Below are positions 35,730 to 45,180 of a stretch of DNA of 64,000 nt, one piece after another (the stretch's first letter is position 1; every line of letters begins with the position of its first letter). The notes below the pieces were generated by a model. That model saw only the letters and a list, made by a program, of their open reading frames with translations, was not told where the DNA came from and made no database searches. Origin of the DNA: Butyrivibrio sp. INlla14 (lineage in GTDB: Bacteria > Bacillota > Clostridia > Lachnospirales > Lachnospiraceae); the NCBI RefSeq assembly GCF_900102515.1, contig NZ_FMVS01000004.1, positions 171,474-235,473 on the forward strand. Reading direction: 5' to 3'. Both the position numbers and the translations under genes were made by a program.

Positions 35730-36847
35730 TGGCCAAGAATAAGAAGACAAAAGAAGATTATTATCTTGCCTCTCAGTGGACATTGATGGCAAGAAAACTG
35801 CGCAGACACAAGCTTGCACAGATTTCGCTTGTTATTTTACTTGTTCTGTATCTCGGAGCTTTATTTGCAGATTTCCTTGCGCCCTATGGGCTTGATGAGT
35901 TTGACGGATTATACAGAAACTCAGCTCCAACTAAGATCTACACAATATTTGAAGACCAGCATGTAGGACCACATGTCTATAAGCTGGAGAAATCAATAGA
36001 TAAAAAGACATTTGAAGTAAGACTTGAGCCTGATTTATCTGAGTATTACAAGATTGAGTGGTTTGTACATGGCACAAAATATAAGATTCTGGGCCTTATC
36101 CCCTGTGACCTGCATCTATTTGGTGTCGGTACAGGATCAAGTGGAGGAACAGGGGCCAAGATATTCCTTTTTGGAGCAGATTCACTGGGAAGAGATATCT
36201 TTTCACGAGTCCTATTAGGGGCAAGGATTTCACTGTCGATTCCCTTTGCCAGTGCTATCATAAGCTTCTTTTTGGGAGTTGCTATTGGATCAATTTCAGG
36301 ATATTTTGGTGGTGTTATTGATATTGTTATCCAGCGTATCATCGAGGTTATCGGGGCAGTTCCGCAGATTCCTCTGTGGATGGCGCTTTCTGCAGCTATT
36401 CCGGCGGGAATTTCAACAGTTAAGATGTATTTTTATATGACAATTATTTTGTCCTTCATAAACTGGACAGGAATGGCCCGCATTGTCAGAGGTAAGTTCT
36501 TGTCTCTAAAAAATGAAGATTATGTAATGGCCGCAAGACTTGCGGGGGTTTCTACCTGGAAGATTATTTGGAAACACCTGGTTCCCGGATTTATGAGTTA
36601 CCTTATCGTCTCTCTGACCCTGGGAATTCCTGGATCTATTGTGGGTGAGACATCAATGTCATATCTGGGTCTTGGGATCAAGTCACCTGCAACAAGCTGG
36701 GGAGTGCTTCTTCAGGAAGCAAGCTCAGTTACTGATGTGGCTTTAAATCCTCACAAGCTTATTCCTATTATCTTCGTAACGATCACAGTTCTTGCATTTA
36801 ACTTCCTGGGAGATGGAATGAGAGATGCTGCGGATCCATACAAGTAA
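35729..36847 (+). CDS. ABC transporter permease, OppC/DppC type
   Basis: A 372-residue permease. A first helix (ISLVILLVLYLGALFADFLAPYG) is followed by an unusually long extracytoplasmic segment, then FLFGADSLGRDIFSRVLLGARISL, a hallmark of OppC, five more helices and the ATPase-contact loop ENEDYVMAARLAGVSTWKI-like region. It shares one base with the preceding gene and is followed directly by the ATPase genes. Confidence 0.92.
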   Translation: MAKNKKTKEDYYLASQWTLMARKLRRHKLAQISLVILLVLYLGALFADFLAPYGLDEFDGLYRNSAPTKIYTIFEDQHVGPHVYKLEKSIDKKTFEVRLEPDLSEYYKIEWFVHGTKYKILGLIPCDLHLFGVGTGSSGGTGAKIFLFGADSLGRDIFSRVLLGARISLSIPFASAIISFFLGVAIGSISGYFGGVIDIVIQRIIEVIGAVPQIPLWMALSAAIPAGISTVKMYFYMTIILSFINWTGMARIVRGKFLSLKNEDYVMAARLAGVSTWKIIWKHLVPGFMSYLIVSLTLGIPGSIVGETSMSYLGLGIKSPATSWGVLLQEASSVTDVALNPHKLIPIIFVTITVLAFNFLGDGMRDAADPYK

Positions 36848-36864
36848 TTTTGAGGAGCAGACCT

Positions 36865-37959
36865 ATGGAAAAGGAAAACATAATTGAAGTTAAGGACCTC
36901 CACGTTGACATTAAGATGATGGAGGGCACTCTTACCCCGGTAAGAGGAGTTAATTTTGAAATAAAAAAAGGTGAAACCCTCGGACTTGTAGGCGAATCCG
37001 GCTGTGGTAAATCAATCACCTGTAAGGCAATCCTGGGGATAAATGACAAGAAGTGCATTCCCAGTGGCGAGATTGTTTTTAGAAATGAAGATGAAAATGA
37101 AGTTGATCTTCTTAAAATGGATCCCAAGGGAAAAGAGATCAGAAACGTTCGTGGTAAGCAGATTTCCATGATCTTTCAGGAACCGATGGTTGCTTTTTCA
37201 CCAATGTATACTATCGGAAATCAGATCAATGAAGCTACCCTTCTGCACATTACCAAGGACAAGAAGAAGGCAAAAGAGATATCTCTTGAGGTCATGAGAA
37301 AGGTTGGAATTGCCAATGTAGAAAAGCGTTACAATCAGTATCCTCATGAATTCTCAGGCGGTATGTTGCAGAGAGCGCTTATAGCAATGGCTCTTGTATG
37401 TAATCCAAAGCTCTTGATAGCAGATGAGCCTACTACGGCTCTTGATGTTACAATCCAGGCTCAGATCCTTGAGCTTATGAAGGAGCTTCAGAAGGAATTT
37501 GACATGGCCATTCTGTTCATAACACATGACCTTGGCGTAGTTGCCAAGATGTGTGACAGAGTTGCTGTTATGTACCTTGGAAGGATTGTTGAAACAGGAG
37601 ATGCGACTACAATTTATGCAAATCCTCAGCATCCTTATACACGTGGTCTTATGGGATCTGTTCATAAAATTGGCGGAAGAAAAGATGAGAGATTGTTTTC
37701 TATTGAGGGAACAGTGCCTCTTGCAATGAATCTGCCCAAGCAGTGCGGATTCTATGACAGATGTGATGCCAGGATTGAAGGCCTGTGCGATAAGGCTGAA
37801 CCAGAGCTTGTCGAGATCGAAAAAGGCCACAAGATAGCCTGCTTTGCATGTCAGAATGCCGCTTGTCAGGCCCATAGAAAAGAGGTGGAGGAGAGACTTA
37901 AAAGAGAAGAGTCTACAAAAGAGCCTGTGGAAGGAGGTAAGAAGCGTGGAAAAAGATAA
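36865..37959 (+). CDS. ABC transporter ATPase, OppD/DppD type
   Basis: A 364-residue ATPase with Walker A GESGCGKS, Q-loop IFQEPMVAFSP, signature FSGGMLQR, Walker B LLIADEPTTALD and switch His in FITHDLG. The C-terminal oligopeptide-transporter extension contains four spaced cysteines (CGFYDRCDARIEGLC), as in iron-sulfur-type OppD proteins. I chose ATG 36865, which follows TGAGGAG; a TTG at 36850 is part of that region. It overlaps the start of the next ATPase gene. Confidence 0.92.
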   Translation: MEKENIIEVKDLHVDIKMMEGTLTPVRGVNFEIKKGETLGLVGESGCGKSITCKAILGINDKKCIPSGEIVFRNEDENEVDLLKMDPKGKEIRNVRGKQISMIFQEPMVAFSPMYTIGNQINEATLLHITKDKKKAKEISLEVMRKVGIANVEKRYNQYPHEFSGGMLQRALIAMALVCNPKLLIADEPTTALDVTIQAQILELMKELQKEFDMAILFITHDLGVVAKMCDRVAVMYLGRIVETGDATTIYANPQHPYTRGLMGSVHKIGGRKDERLFSIEGTVPLAMNLPKQCGFYDRCDARIEGLCDKAEPELVEIEKGHKIACFACQNAACQAHRKEVEERLKREESTKEPVEGGKKRGKR

Positions 37960-38941
37960 TATCCTTGAAGTTAAGAACGTTCACAAGCGTTTTACCTCTA
38001 AAAATGTCACAGTAAAAGCTGTTACCGATGTTTCTTTTAGCGCACAGAAGGGGGAAACTATCGGAATTGTTGGAGAATCCGGATGTGGTAAGACTACACT
38101 TGGACGCTGTATTGTAAGGGCATACGAGGCTTCAGAAGGCGCTGTAATGTATCGTACACTTTCAGGGGAAGAGGTGGATTTTCTTAAAATTGATAAAAAG
38201 AAGATGAAAGAAATCCGCAAGGAAATTCAAATGATCTTCCAGGATCCCTATTCATCTCTTGATCCAAGGATGACTGTACTTGATATTATAAAGGAGCCGC
38301 TAAAAGCAAATTTCCCCAAGATGCCCAAGGCGGAGATGGATCAGAAGGCCAAGGACATGGCAGAGAAGGTTGGCCTTAATCCTGCATATCTAATGCGCTA
38401 TCCACATGCTTTTTCTGGTGGCCAGAGGCAGCGTATTGGAATTGCCAGAGCACTTATACTAAACCCCAATATCATTGTATGTGATGAGGCGGTTTCAGCT
38501 CTTGACGTTTCCATTCAGGCTCAGGTCATCAATCTATTAAAAGACCTTCAGGATGAGATGAAACTTACTTATATCTTTATCTCACATGACCTTTCTGTAG
38601 TAGAACATATCTCTGATAAAGTGGGTGTAATGTACCTTGGAAAAATGGTAGAATATGGTACGACAGAGGAAATTTTTGCTCATCCCAGGCACCCATACAC
38701 GGAGGCGCTTTTATCTGCGGTTCCAGTGGCAGATCCTACGTTTCACCAGGAGAGGATCCCACTAAAGGGAGAAATCCCAAACCCTGCAAATCCGCCAAGT
38801 GGCTGCTTTTTCCACACAAGATGTCAGTACTGCACTGAGGAGTGCAAGAAAAAGACACCTGAATACAGGGACTATGGCGGGGGACATTTTGCAGCCTGTA
38901 TCCATGCAGATGAACTTAAACTTCGCGGATTTGATCTATAG
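37946..38941 (+). CDS. ABC transporter ATPase, OppF/DppF type
   Basis: A 331-residue ATPase with Walker A GESGCGKTT, signature FSGGQRQR, Walker B VCDEAVSALD and a Cys-containing C-terminal extension (CFFHTRCQYCTEEC). The GTG at 37946 is preceded by AAGGAGG and lies inside the end of the OppD gene (14-base overlap), showing coupling. OppD and OppF form the heterodimer that powers the importer. The nagB gene follows after 27 bp. Confidence 0.92.
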   Translation: MEKDNILEVKNVHKRFTSKNVTVKAVTDVSFSAQKGETIGIVGESGCGKTTLGRCIVRAYEASEGAVMYRTLSGEEVDFLKIDKKKMKEIRKEIQMIFQDPYSSLDPRMTVLDIIKEPLKANFPKMPKAEMDQKAKDMAEKVGLNPAYLMRYPHAFSGGQRQRIGIARALILNPNIIVCDEAVSALDVSIQAQVINLLKDLQDEMKLTYIFISHDLSVVEHISDKVGVMYLGKMVEYGTTEEIFAHPRHPYTEALLSAVPVADPTFHQERIPLKGEIPNPANPPSGCFFHTRCQYCTEECKKKTPEYRDYGGGHFAACIHADELKLRGFDL

Positions 38942-38968
38942 TAATAGCGTTGCTTTGGGGGAAAATAA

Positions 38969-39703
38969 ATGATCAAGATATACAGAGCACATAATTATCA
39001 GGATATGAGTAGGAAAGCGGCTAATATCCTGTCAGCACAGATAATAATCAAACCAGATTGTGTTCTTGGACTTGCAACAGGCTCATCGCCAATAGGCATA
39101 TATGATCAGCTTGTAGAGTGGTACAAAAAGGACGACCTGGATTTTTCCAGAGTCAAGACTGTGAATCTTGATGAATATGTAGGCCTTGATGAGGATAATC
39201 CTCAGAGCTACCACTATTTTATGAAAAAGAATCTCTTTTCCAGAGTCAATATCAATAAGAATAACGTTCATGTTCCGGAGGGAACAAATCCCGATATGGA
39301 GGGAGAGTGCCTTTCCTATGAAAGAGCGATAGAATCCATTGGGGGAATAGACATGCAGCTTTTGGGGCTTGGTCCAAATGGCCATATAGGCTTTAATGAG
39401 CCCGGGGAATGTTTTACAAGGAAGACGCATATAGTTGATCTGGCAGAGAGCACAATAGAGGCCAATAAACGATTTTTCGAGGATGCCTCTCAGGTGCCAA
39501 GGCAGGCAATAACTATGGGCATTGGAACCATCATGAAAGCCAAAAAGATCCTGATGGTTGTAGATGGTGAAAAGAAAGCCAAAGTGCTAAAGGAAGCCCT
39601 GACAGGGGAAGTTACTCCGAAGGTACCAGCATCAATCCTGCAGCTGCATCCTGATTTTACGCTAGTTGCAGACGATGAAGCTCTTCAGTATATGGATGTA
39701 TAA
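38969..39703 (+). CDS. nagB: Glucosamine-6-phosphate deaminase
   Basis: A 244-residue NagB: GLATGSSPIGIYDQL at the N-terminus, VNLDEYVGL with the catalytic Asp, and LLGLGPNGHIGFNEPG with the active-site His. It converts glucosamine-6-phosphate to fructose-6-phosphate and ammonia. Placed last in the importer transcript, it indicates that the imported oligosaccharide contains or yields an amino sugar. No nagA (deacetylase) is in the window. GGGGGAAA precedes the ATG. Confidence 0.94.
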   Translation: MIKIYRAHNYQDMSRKAANILSAQIIIKPDCVLGLATGSSPIGIYDQLVEWYKKDDLDFSRVKTVNLDEYVGLDEDNPQSYHYFMKKNLFSRVNINKNNVHVPEGTNPDMEGECLSYERAIESIGGIDMQLLGLGPNGHIGFNEPGECFTRKTHIVDLAESTIEANKRFFEDASQVPRQAITMGIGTIMKAKKILMVVDGEKKAKVLKEALTGEVTPKVPASILQLHPDFTLVADDEALQYMDV

Positions 39704-39722
39704 AATAAACAAGAGAAATGAT

Positions 39723-41315
39723 TTAATCTTTATAAGTGCTTCTAAGTTTCTTAAGTTCATCTGTTACATCTATATCCTCATCAAGACCGGTATAGAGGAT
39801 CTCTGGTACGAAACCAAGAGTGGAGGAGGTATAAAGGCTGCCCACAAACTTGTTTGGATCTTCATCTTTATTGATAACAGGTGTATTTATTTTGTTGGTG
39901 AGATAGGCTATAACAAGCTTTTTTTCAGGATCTATCATCAGTAAAGTTCCAGTCCAGCCCTGGTGACCTATAGTATTTGGGCTTGCCTTTGTGCCAAAGT
40001 ACTTGGTTCTTTGCATATCGCCCTGTCTCCACCAGCCAAGGCCCCAGTTCTGATAATCAGTAGATTTTGGAGCTGTGAACTGTGCGATCACATCAGGTGA
40101 AAAGTAAGTTTTATTGTCATATGTACCGTCTATCATCAGGTATCCGAGTCTTGCCAGGTCTGTAGCGTTTGCGAATACACCAGCATGACCTGATACACCA
40201 CCCATGCAATAATATGCCATTTCATCGTGAACCTGTCCCTGTATAGTATCAGTTCTTATCCCGGGAAAAGAGATATAACCATCCCTGGTATTTCCATTTA
40301 GCTCAGTGGCGGCAATTGAATCTGGCAAAAAGCCGTGCTCAAGGGGAGTGTAGGTTAAATGAGTCAGACCAAGCGGCTCAGCAAAGGTCTTTTTTAAATA
40401 TGTATCAAGGTCCATTCCTGTCTTTTTCTCAACGATAAGACCAAGGATCATGTAGTCAACATCAGAATACATGACCTTAGTTCCAGGCTCGTACATAAGT
40501 GGTGTTTTACAGATTGCTTCTATAGTAGCTTCTTTTGCAGCTTGATCTGCAGAAACAGAAGAAAAAAGCGGATTTTCAATTTCAGGGTCGTATTCTAAAG
40601 TTTCCGGATTGATAGTTGGGTTATGATACTTGGGACTTGGAGGAAAGCCTCCCATATGCTTTAAAAGATGAGCAATTGTAAGCTCAGATTTCCAAGTGAT
40701 TATAGTATCCAGATGGACATGAGCGCCCTCTTCATAGTCAACATAAATTGTATCACGATAAAATTCATCCCCCAGATAGTCGCATACTTTCTCATTTATA
40801 TCTATTTCACCGTCTGTAACAAGCTTCTGGAGGGCATAGTTTACCCCTACCATCTTGCTGATAGAAGCAATGTCGTAGAGGGTATCCGTTGTCACTGGTG
40901 CAGAGTCAGTTTTCCTTGTACCATCAGGGTAATATGCATTTACTGATCCCAACCCCTTTTCATATACGAGCTTGCCATCCCTGACAATGGCCAGCTGAGC
41001 GCTTGGAAAGCCATTTTCAATATCGGTAGTTATTATATCTTCTATAAGCTCAATGCATTCTGGATGGATTCCGGATTCTTCAAGAGAGGCGGTTGGAATT
41101 GACTCAGAAGTAGAATCTGGCTCCAAGACATCAGCTGGAACTTCTATTGTGGTAGAGCTTGCAGCGGAATCTGGTTGTTTCTCATCAGCAGTCACTTCGA
41201 CATTTGTGGATTCAGAAGTGTTAATTTCACTGGAGTTTGCACCACATGCCGTGGCAGTAGTGATAAGTGCGGCGATAAGTGCCATAGAAATTCTAGAACA
41301 TAGTTTGTTTCTCAT
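39723..41315 (-). CDS. Serine beta-lactamase-like hydrolase, putative lipoprotein
   Basis: A 530-residue exported protein. The signal peptide ends at a lipobox-like TATAC (Cys24), followed by a Ser/Thr/Glu-rich linker to about residue 80. The catalytic domain has SxxK (S151-I-S-K154 in DIASISKMVG), as in class C beta-lactamase/esterase/DD-peptidase relatives, and GHQGWTG near the end, equivalent to the KTG-type motif. Substrate may be an ester or D-Ala peptide; resistance function is not implied. Start at 41315 follows GAGGGGG. The gene is convergent with nagB and divergent from the pullulanase. Confidence 0.85.
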   Translation of the reverse strand: MRNKLCSRISMALIAALITTATACGANSSEINTSESTNVEVTADEKQPDSAASSTTIEVPADVLEPDSTSESIPTASLEESGIHPECIELIEDIITTDIENGFPSAQLAIVRDGKLVYEKGLGSVNAYYPDGTRKTDSAPVTTDTLYDIASISKMVGVNYALQKLVTDGEIDINEKVCDYLGDEFYRDTIYVDYEEGAHVHLDTIITWKSELTIAHLLKHMGGFPPSPKYHNPTINPETLEYDPEIENPLFSSVSADQAAKEATIEAICKTPLMYEPGTKVMYSDVDYMILGLIVEKKTGMDLDTYLKKTFAEPLGLTHLTYTPLEHGFLPDSIAATELNGNTRDGYISFPGIRTDTIQGQVHDEMAYYCMGGVSGHAGVFANATDLARLGYLMIDGTYDNKTYFSPDVIAQFTAPKSTDYQNWGLGWWRQGDMQRTKYFGTKASPNTIGHQGWTGTLLMIDPEKKLVIAYLTNKINTPVINKDEDPNKFVGSLYTSSTLGFVPEILYTGLDEDIDVTDELKKLRSTYKD

Positions 41316-41428
41316 TTTATCCCCCTCAAAATCATACAAACAATAAAATTTTATCATCAAATGATCATATTGTAACCTCAGCAAAAATAATGCACCTTTA
41401 CTACTCCCGGGGAAAATAGTAAAATATA

Positions 41429-41442
41429 GGAAAACGTTTTCC
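41429..41442. promoter_or_regulatory. LacI/CcpA-type operator before the pullulanase gene
   Basis: GGAAAACGTTTTCC is a perfect 14-bp palindrome with the central CG typical of LacI-family operators such as MalR or CcpA sites. It lies 26 bp before the pullulanase start, close to the ribosome site, suggesting repression by a maltose regulator or catabolite control. Confidence 0.6.
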
Positions 41443-41467
41443 GAAACAAATGGGAGGTAAAGAAAAA

Positions 41468-44194
41468 GTGAAAAGAGTGATCACAAATAAGGCTCTTGCG
41501 CTTATAATGGCGGTTTTGATGCTGGTAACAAGTTTTGTTTCCGGATTTGGAATGTCCATTACTGCAAGAGCAGATGAGGGAGTTACGCTTAAACTCCACT
41601 ATCACAGGGAGGATGGAGATTACGCGAAATGGGATGTCTGGATGTGGCCTGATGGCGGTGAAGGCGCAGGATACCCATTGCAGGATGAAAATGGCGAGAT
41701 GGTTGCGACCATGGCAGTTCCAAGCGGCTCTACCAAGGTTGGATTTATCGTAAGAACACAGGATTGGGACAAAGATGTTGATATGGATCAGTTTATTGAT
41801 ATATCCGAGGTTGTTTCAGGAACAGTGCATGCTTACGTTGAATCTGGCGTAGAAGGAGCCACAAAGGAATATGGAGATGATGTTATGACAGGAACAAAGC
41901 TTAAAACCGCAACTTATGATGGCAAGAATACTATTACAATTGAGCTTACAGGCGAGATAGAAGAGTCACTTATGGATTCTTTTTATGTCAGAGGTCGCCT
42001 TGGAGATGTGGAGGTTAAAAAGGTTTCATTAAAAGAAAAGGCCTCAGATAGCCAGTATTTCTATGATCTTAACATTGCTTCTGAGCTTGAATATAACAGA
42101 AACTACCGCGTTGGCTTTGACGGACAGGAATTTCCTGTAAATATGCCTATTATTTATTCAACACAGGAATTTGAGGACAAGTATACATATGAGGGCGAGG
42201 ATCTTGGCGCCACCTATTCCAAGGACAAGACCACTTTCCGCGTATGGGCACCTACTGCTGAGGCAGTTTCTGTAAATCTCTATGAGTCAGGTGATCCATG
42301 GGAAAAAGATTTAAAAGAAACAGTCGAGATGACGCCTGATGAAAAGGGAACCTGGGTGGCAGAAGTTACTGGAGATCTTGCAGGTACTTACTACACCTAT
42401 ACAGCTATCCTTGATGGGTTAAATGTAGAAGCATGTGACCCTTATGCCAGAACAACTGGAGTTAATGGAAAAAGAGCTATGGTCATTGATCTTGATTCCA
42501 CTAATCCGGAAGGATGGGACAGCGACAAGAATCCTCATAGTGGAGAGAAGATAAATGACGCAGTTATATATGAGCTGCACATCCGTGATTTTTCTGTAGA
42601 TCCCGATGGTAATATGGTAAATGCTGGAAAATATACAGCATTTACTGAAACAGGAACAAAGACTAAAGGCGGAAAGGCTACAGGCATAGATTACATTAAG
42701 GACCTTGGAGTGACACACGTTCACCTTCTTCCTTTCTATGATTTTGGGTCTGTTGATGAGAATGCCACAACTACAGACAGATTTAACTGGGGATATGATC
42801 CTGTTAACTACAACGTTCCAGAGGGCTCATACTCTACTGATGCTCATGACGGTAATGTACGTGTAAGAGAAGCCAAGGAAATGGTAAAGGCTCTCCATGA
42901 TAACGGTTTATCAGTTGTAATGGACGTAGTATATAACCACGTATACAGTGGTAAGGATTTCTGCATTAATCGTCTTGTTCCAGGCTATTTTTCAAGAATA
43001 AATGCCGATGGAACATATTCAAATGGTTCAGGATGTGGCAATGATACAGCATCTGAGCGCTCAATGGTCAGAAAATATATCGTTGATTCAGTTTGTTATT
43101 GGGCTGATGAATACCACATTGACGGCTTTAGATTTGACCTTGTGGGACTTCTTGATGTGGATACTGTAAATGAGATTGTTTCCGAGGTCCATAAGACTCA
43201 TCCTGATGTTATTTTCTATGGTGAGGGCTGGAGCATGAATACTGATGTTACCAAGGACAATATCACTATGGCAACACAGCAGTTATCAGATAGAACTCCA
43301 GATTTTGCATACTTCAATGACAATATCAGAGATGGTTTAAAGGGAAGTGTATTTAATACATCAGAAACAGGCTGGGCTTCTGGCTCCAAGAATGCTGAGC
43401 GTGCTATGGCAGCATCTTTCCTTGCAACAGAAACCTGGTCCAAGAACCCATCACAGATAATTCAGTATGCATCCTGCCATGACAACAATACTCTTTATGA
43501 CAGGATTGCTATGGCTAGAACAGATCTTGATGAAGAATCCTGGATCAAGATGAGTAATTTAGCTGCTTCTTTCTACATGACAGCCGAGGGTGTGCCCTTC
43601 ATGCAGGCTGGCGAGGAGATTCTAAGAACTAAAGTCAAGGAAGACGGCTCTTTTGACTCCAACAGCTATAGTTCAGGAGACGAGGTCAATAGTCTTAAAT
43701 GGGAGACACTTGATGATCCCAAGTATCAGGAAAACTATGAGTTCTACAAGGGACTTATTGCCTTTAGAAAAGAGCATCCGCTTTTAAGGCTCACCTCAGG
43801 TGATGAAGTAGCTGCGAGAGTCACAGCTGTAACTGATCTTGATAAGAATGTATTGGCATTTACCATGGACAATACAGACAAGGCTGTAGAGGGCGAGACT
43901 GCAGAGCAGATTTTCCTTGCATTTAACCCAAATGACGCAGCTACAACTATTACTCTGCCTGAAGGAAACTGGAATGTTTGTGTAAAGGGTACAAAGGCCG
44001 GAACAGAGGTAATAGAGACCGTTTCAGGAACACTTACCGTTGATCCTGTTTCTGCAGTAGTTCTTGTAAAAGGCGAGAAAAAGGGCGCAGCAAGCACTAA
44101 GGCTCCACTACTTCCTATAGTCGCTGGCGCTGCAGGATTAATTGCTATAGTAGGCGGTATCTTTGTAGTATTGAAGAGAAAAAGAAATAAATAA
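41468..44194 (+). CDS. pulA: Type I pullulanase, GH13, cell-surface anchored
   Basis: A 908-residue exported enzyme: signal peptide (ALALIMAVLMLVTSFVSGFG), a starch-binding CBM41 domain (about 35-130: LKLHYHREDGDYAKWDVWMWPDG), a CBM48-like domain (TTFRVWAPTAEAVSVNLYE), and the GH13 barrel with VYNHVY near residue 492, GFRFDL (nucleophile Asp near 556), GEGW near 586 (acid Glu) and SCHDNN near 671. A membrane helix and KRKRNK tail anchor it. It cuts alpha-1,6 bonds in pullulan and branched starch. The GTG at 41468 follows GGGAGGT by nine bases; the ATG at 41450 overlaps that site. Confidence 0.92.
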   Translation: MKRVITNKALALIMAVLMLVTSFVSGFGMSITARADEGVTLKLHYHREDGDYAKWDVWMWPDGGEGAGYPLQDENGEMVATMAVPSGSTKVGFIVRTQDWDKDVDMDQFIDISEVVSGTVHAYVESGVEGATKEYGDDVMTGTKLKTATYDGKNTITIELTGEIEESLMDSFYVRGRLGDVEVKKVSLKEKASDSQYFYDLNIASELEYNRNYRVGFDGQEFPVNMPIIYSTQEFEDKYTYEGEDLGATYSKDKTTFRVWAPTAEAVSVNLYESGDPWEKDLKETVEMTPDEKGTWVAEVTGDLAGTYYTYTAILDGLNVEACDPYARTTGVNGKRAMVIDLDSTNPEGWDSDKNPHSGEKINDAVIYELHIRDFSVDPDGNMVNAGKYTAFTETGTKTKGGKATGIDYIKDLGVTHVHLLPFYDFGSVDENATTTDRFNWGYDPVNYNVPEGSYSTDAHDGNVRVREAKEMVKALHDNGLSVVMDVVYNHVYSGKDFCINRLVPGYFSRINADGTYSNGSGCGNDTASERSMVRKYIVDSVCYWADEYHIDGFRFDLVGLLDVDTVNEIVSEVHKTHPDVIFYGEGWSMNTDVTKDNITMATQQLSDRTPDFAYFNDNIRDGLKGSVFNTSETGWASGSKNAERAMAASFLATETWSKNPSQIIQYASCHDNNTLYDRIAMARTDLDEESWIKMSNLAASFYMTAEGVPFMQAGEEILRTKVKEDGSFDSNSYSSGDEVNSLKWETLDDPKYQENYEFYKGLIAFRKEHPLLRLTSGDEVAARVTAVTDLDKNVLAFTMDNTDKAVEGETAEQIFLAFNPNDAATTITLPEGNWNVCVKGTKAGTEVIETVSGTLTVDPVSAVVLVKGEKKGAASTKAPLLPIVAGAAGLIAIVGGIFVVLKRKRNK

Positions 44195-44208
44195 CAAATG
44201 TTATATTT

Positions 44209-44240
44209 GGCCTGCATCTTAGCAAGATGCAGGCTATTTT
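44209..44240 (+). terminator. Terminator of the pullulanase gene
   Basis: GCCTGCATCTT pairs perfectly with AAGATGCAGGC around a three-base loop, followed by TATTTTG. Confidence 0.85.
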
Positions 44241-44294
44241 GATACAATAGAAACTGATGTCAGGATCAATGTAAATTTGTGTGGGGGATTTTAT

Positions 44295-45011
44295 ATGCAG
44301 ATTCATGGACTTCAGAAAATGACTCTTTTAGATTTCCCGGGGAATGTGGCTTGCACCATTTTCCTTGGCGGGTGTGACTTCAGATGTCCATACTGTCACA
44401 ATTTTGAGCTTGTTGATGGCAGCGCTGAGCCAATAATGGACGAGGGGGAATTATTTTCTTTTCTGGAAAAGAGAAAGGGAGTCCTGGATGGAGTCTGCAT
44501 AACAGGAGGGGAACCATGCCTTAGGCAGGATCTTCCTGATTTTATAAGACGCATAAAGGCTCTGGGTTACAAGATTAAGCTCGATACAAACGGAGCTCAT
44601 CCAGATATGGTAAAAGAGCTGATGGATGCGCAGCTTATTGACTATGTAGCCATGGATATCAAGAACTGTCCTGAAAAATATGCTATTACAGCAGGACTTA
44701 CTGGACGAGCTAATAGTAATATATCCAAACATTTTAATATAGAGTCTGTTGAACAGACAGCTTCACTTCTTCTGGAAGGCCGCATAGATTATGAGTTTCG
44801 CACTACTGTAGTTGAGAGGTACCACACGGAAGCTGATTTTCATGAAATTGGAAAGTGGATTACAGGAGCAAAAAAATATTTTTTACAGCAGTATGTTCCC
44901 AGAGATACAGTACCAGACTGCACTTTGACAGCGCCGAGCCGTGAAACTATGGAAAACTTCATTAAAATAGTGAGGCAGTATGTACCGACTGCGGAACTGC
45001 GCGGTCTTTGA
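44295..45011 (+). CDS. nrdG: Anaerobic ribonucleotide reductase activating radical SAM protein
   Basis: A 238-residue radical SAM enzyme. The cluster motif CDFRCPYC (CxxxCxxC) binds the [4Fe-4S] centre that cleaves SAM, and ITGGEPCL is the SAM-binding GGE motif. It forms the glycyl radical on NrdD, encoded next. The ATG at 44295 follows GGGGG. Spacing to nrdD is 169 bp with its own promoter and NrdR-like boxes, so the two genes can be controlled separately. The length fits the longer NrdG type common in clostridia. Confidence 0.88.
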   Translation: MQIHGLQKMTLLDFPGNVACTIFLGGCDFRCPYCHNFELVDGSAEPIMDEGELFSFLEKRKGVLDGVCITGGEPCLRQDLPDFIRRIKALGYKIKLDTNGAHPDMVKELMDAQLIDYVAMDIKNCPEKYAITAGLTGRANSNISKHFNIESVEQTASLLLEGRIDYEFRTTVVERYHTEADFHEIGKWITGAKKYFLQQYVPRDTVPDCTLTAPSRETMENFIKIVRQYVPTAELRGL

Positions 45012-45016
45012 TCAAA

Positions 45017-45063
45017 CCACAATATCTTGTGGTCGTATAATCTGAAATATCTATATATTGACG
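45017..45063 (+). promoter_or_regulatory. Two NrdR-box-like sites before nrdD
   Basis: CCACAATATCTTGTGG at 45017-45032 and TATCTATATATTGACG at 45048-45063 lie 31 bp apart start to start, the spacing seen for paired NrdR boxes on the same face of DNA. The first is a near-perfect palindrome; the second matches the usual consensus at about 11 of 16 positions. Repression of nrdD by NrdR-dATP is inferred. Confidence 0.6.
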
Positions 45064-45086
45064 AAATATTATATTAATGATATCTT
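45058..45086 (+). promoter_or_regulatory. Predicted nrdD promoter
   Basis: TTGACG (45058-45063), 17 bases, then TATCTT (45081-45086). The -35 hexamer lies inside the second NrdR-like box, so bound repressor would block RNA polymerase. Confidence 0.55.
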
Positions 45087-45180
45087 AATCATAGTTAATA
45101 TTCTTATGGCGGTTACTATTTTCAGTCTTTGAATTAATAGATTGTTCATAGTAACTTTGATTTTCTCTAGGGGGTTTCTT

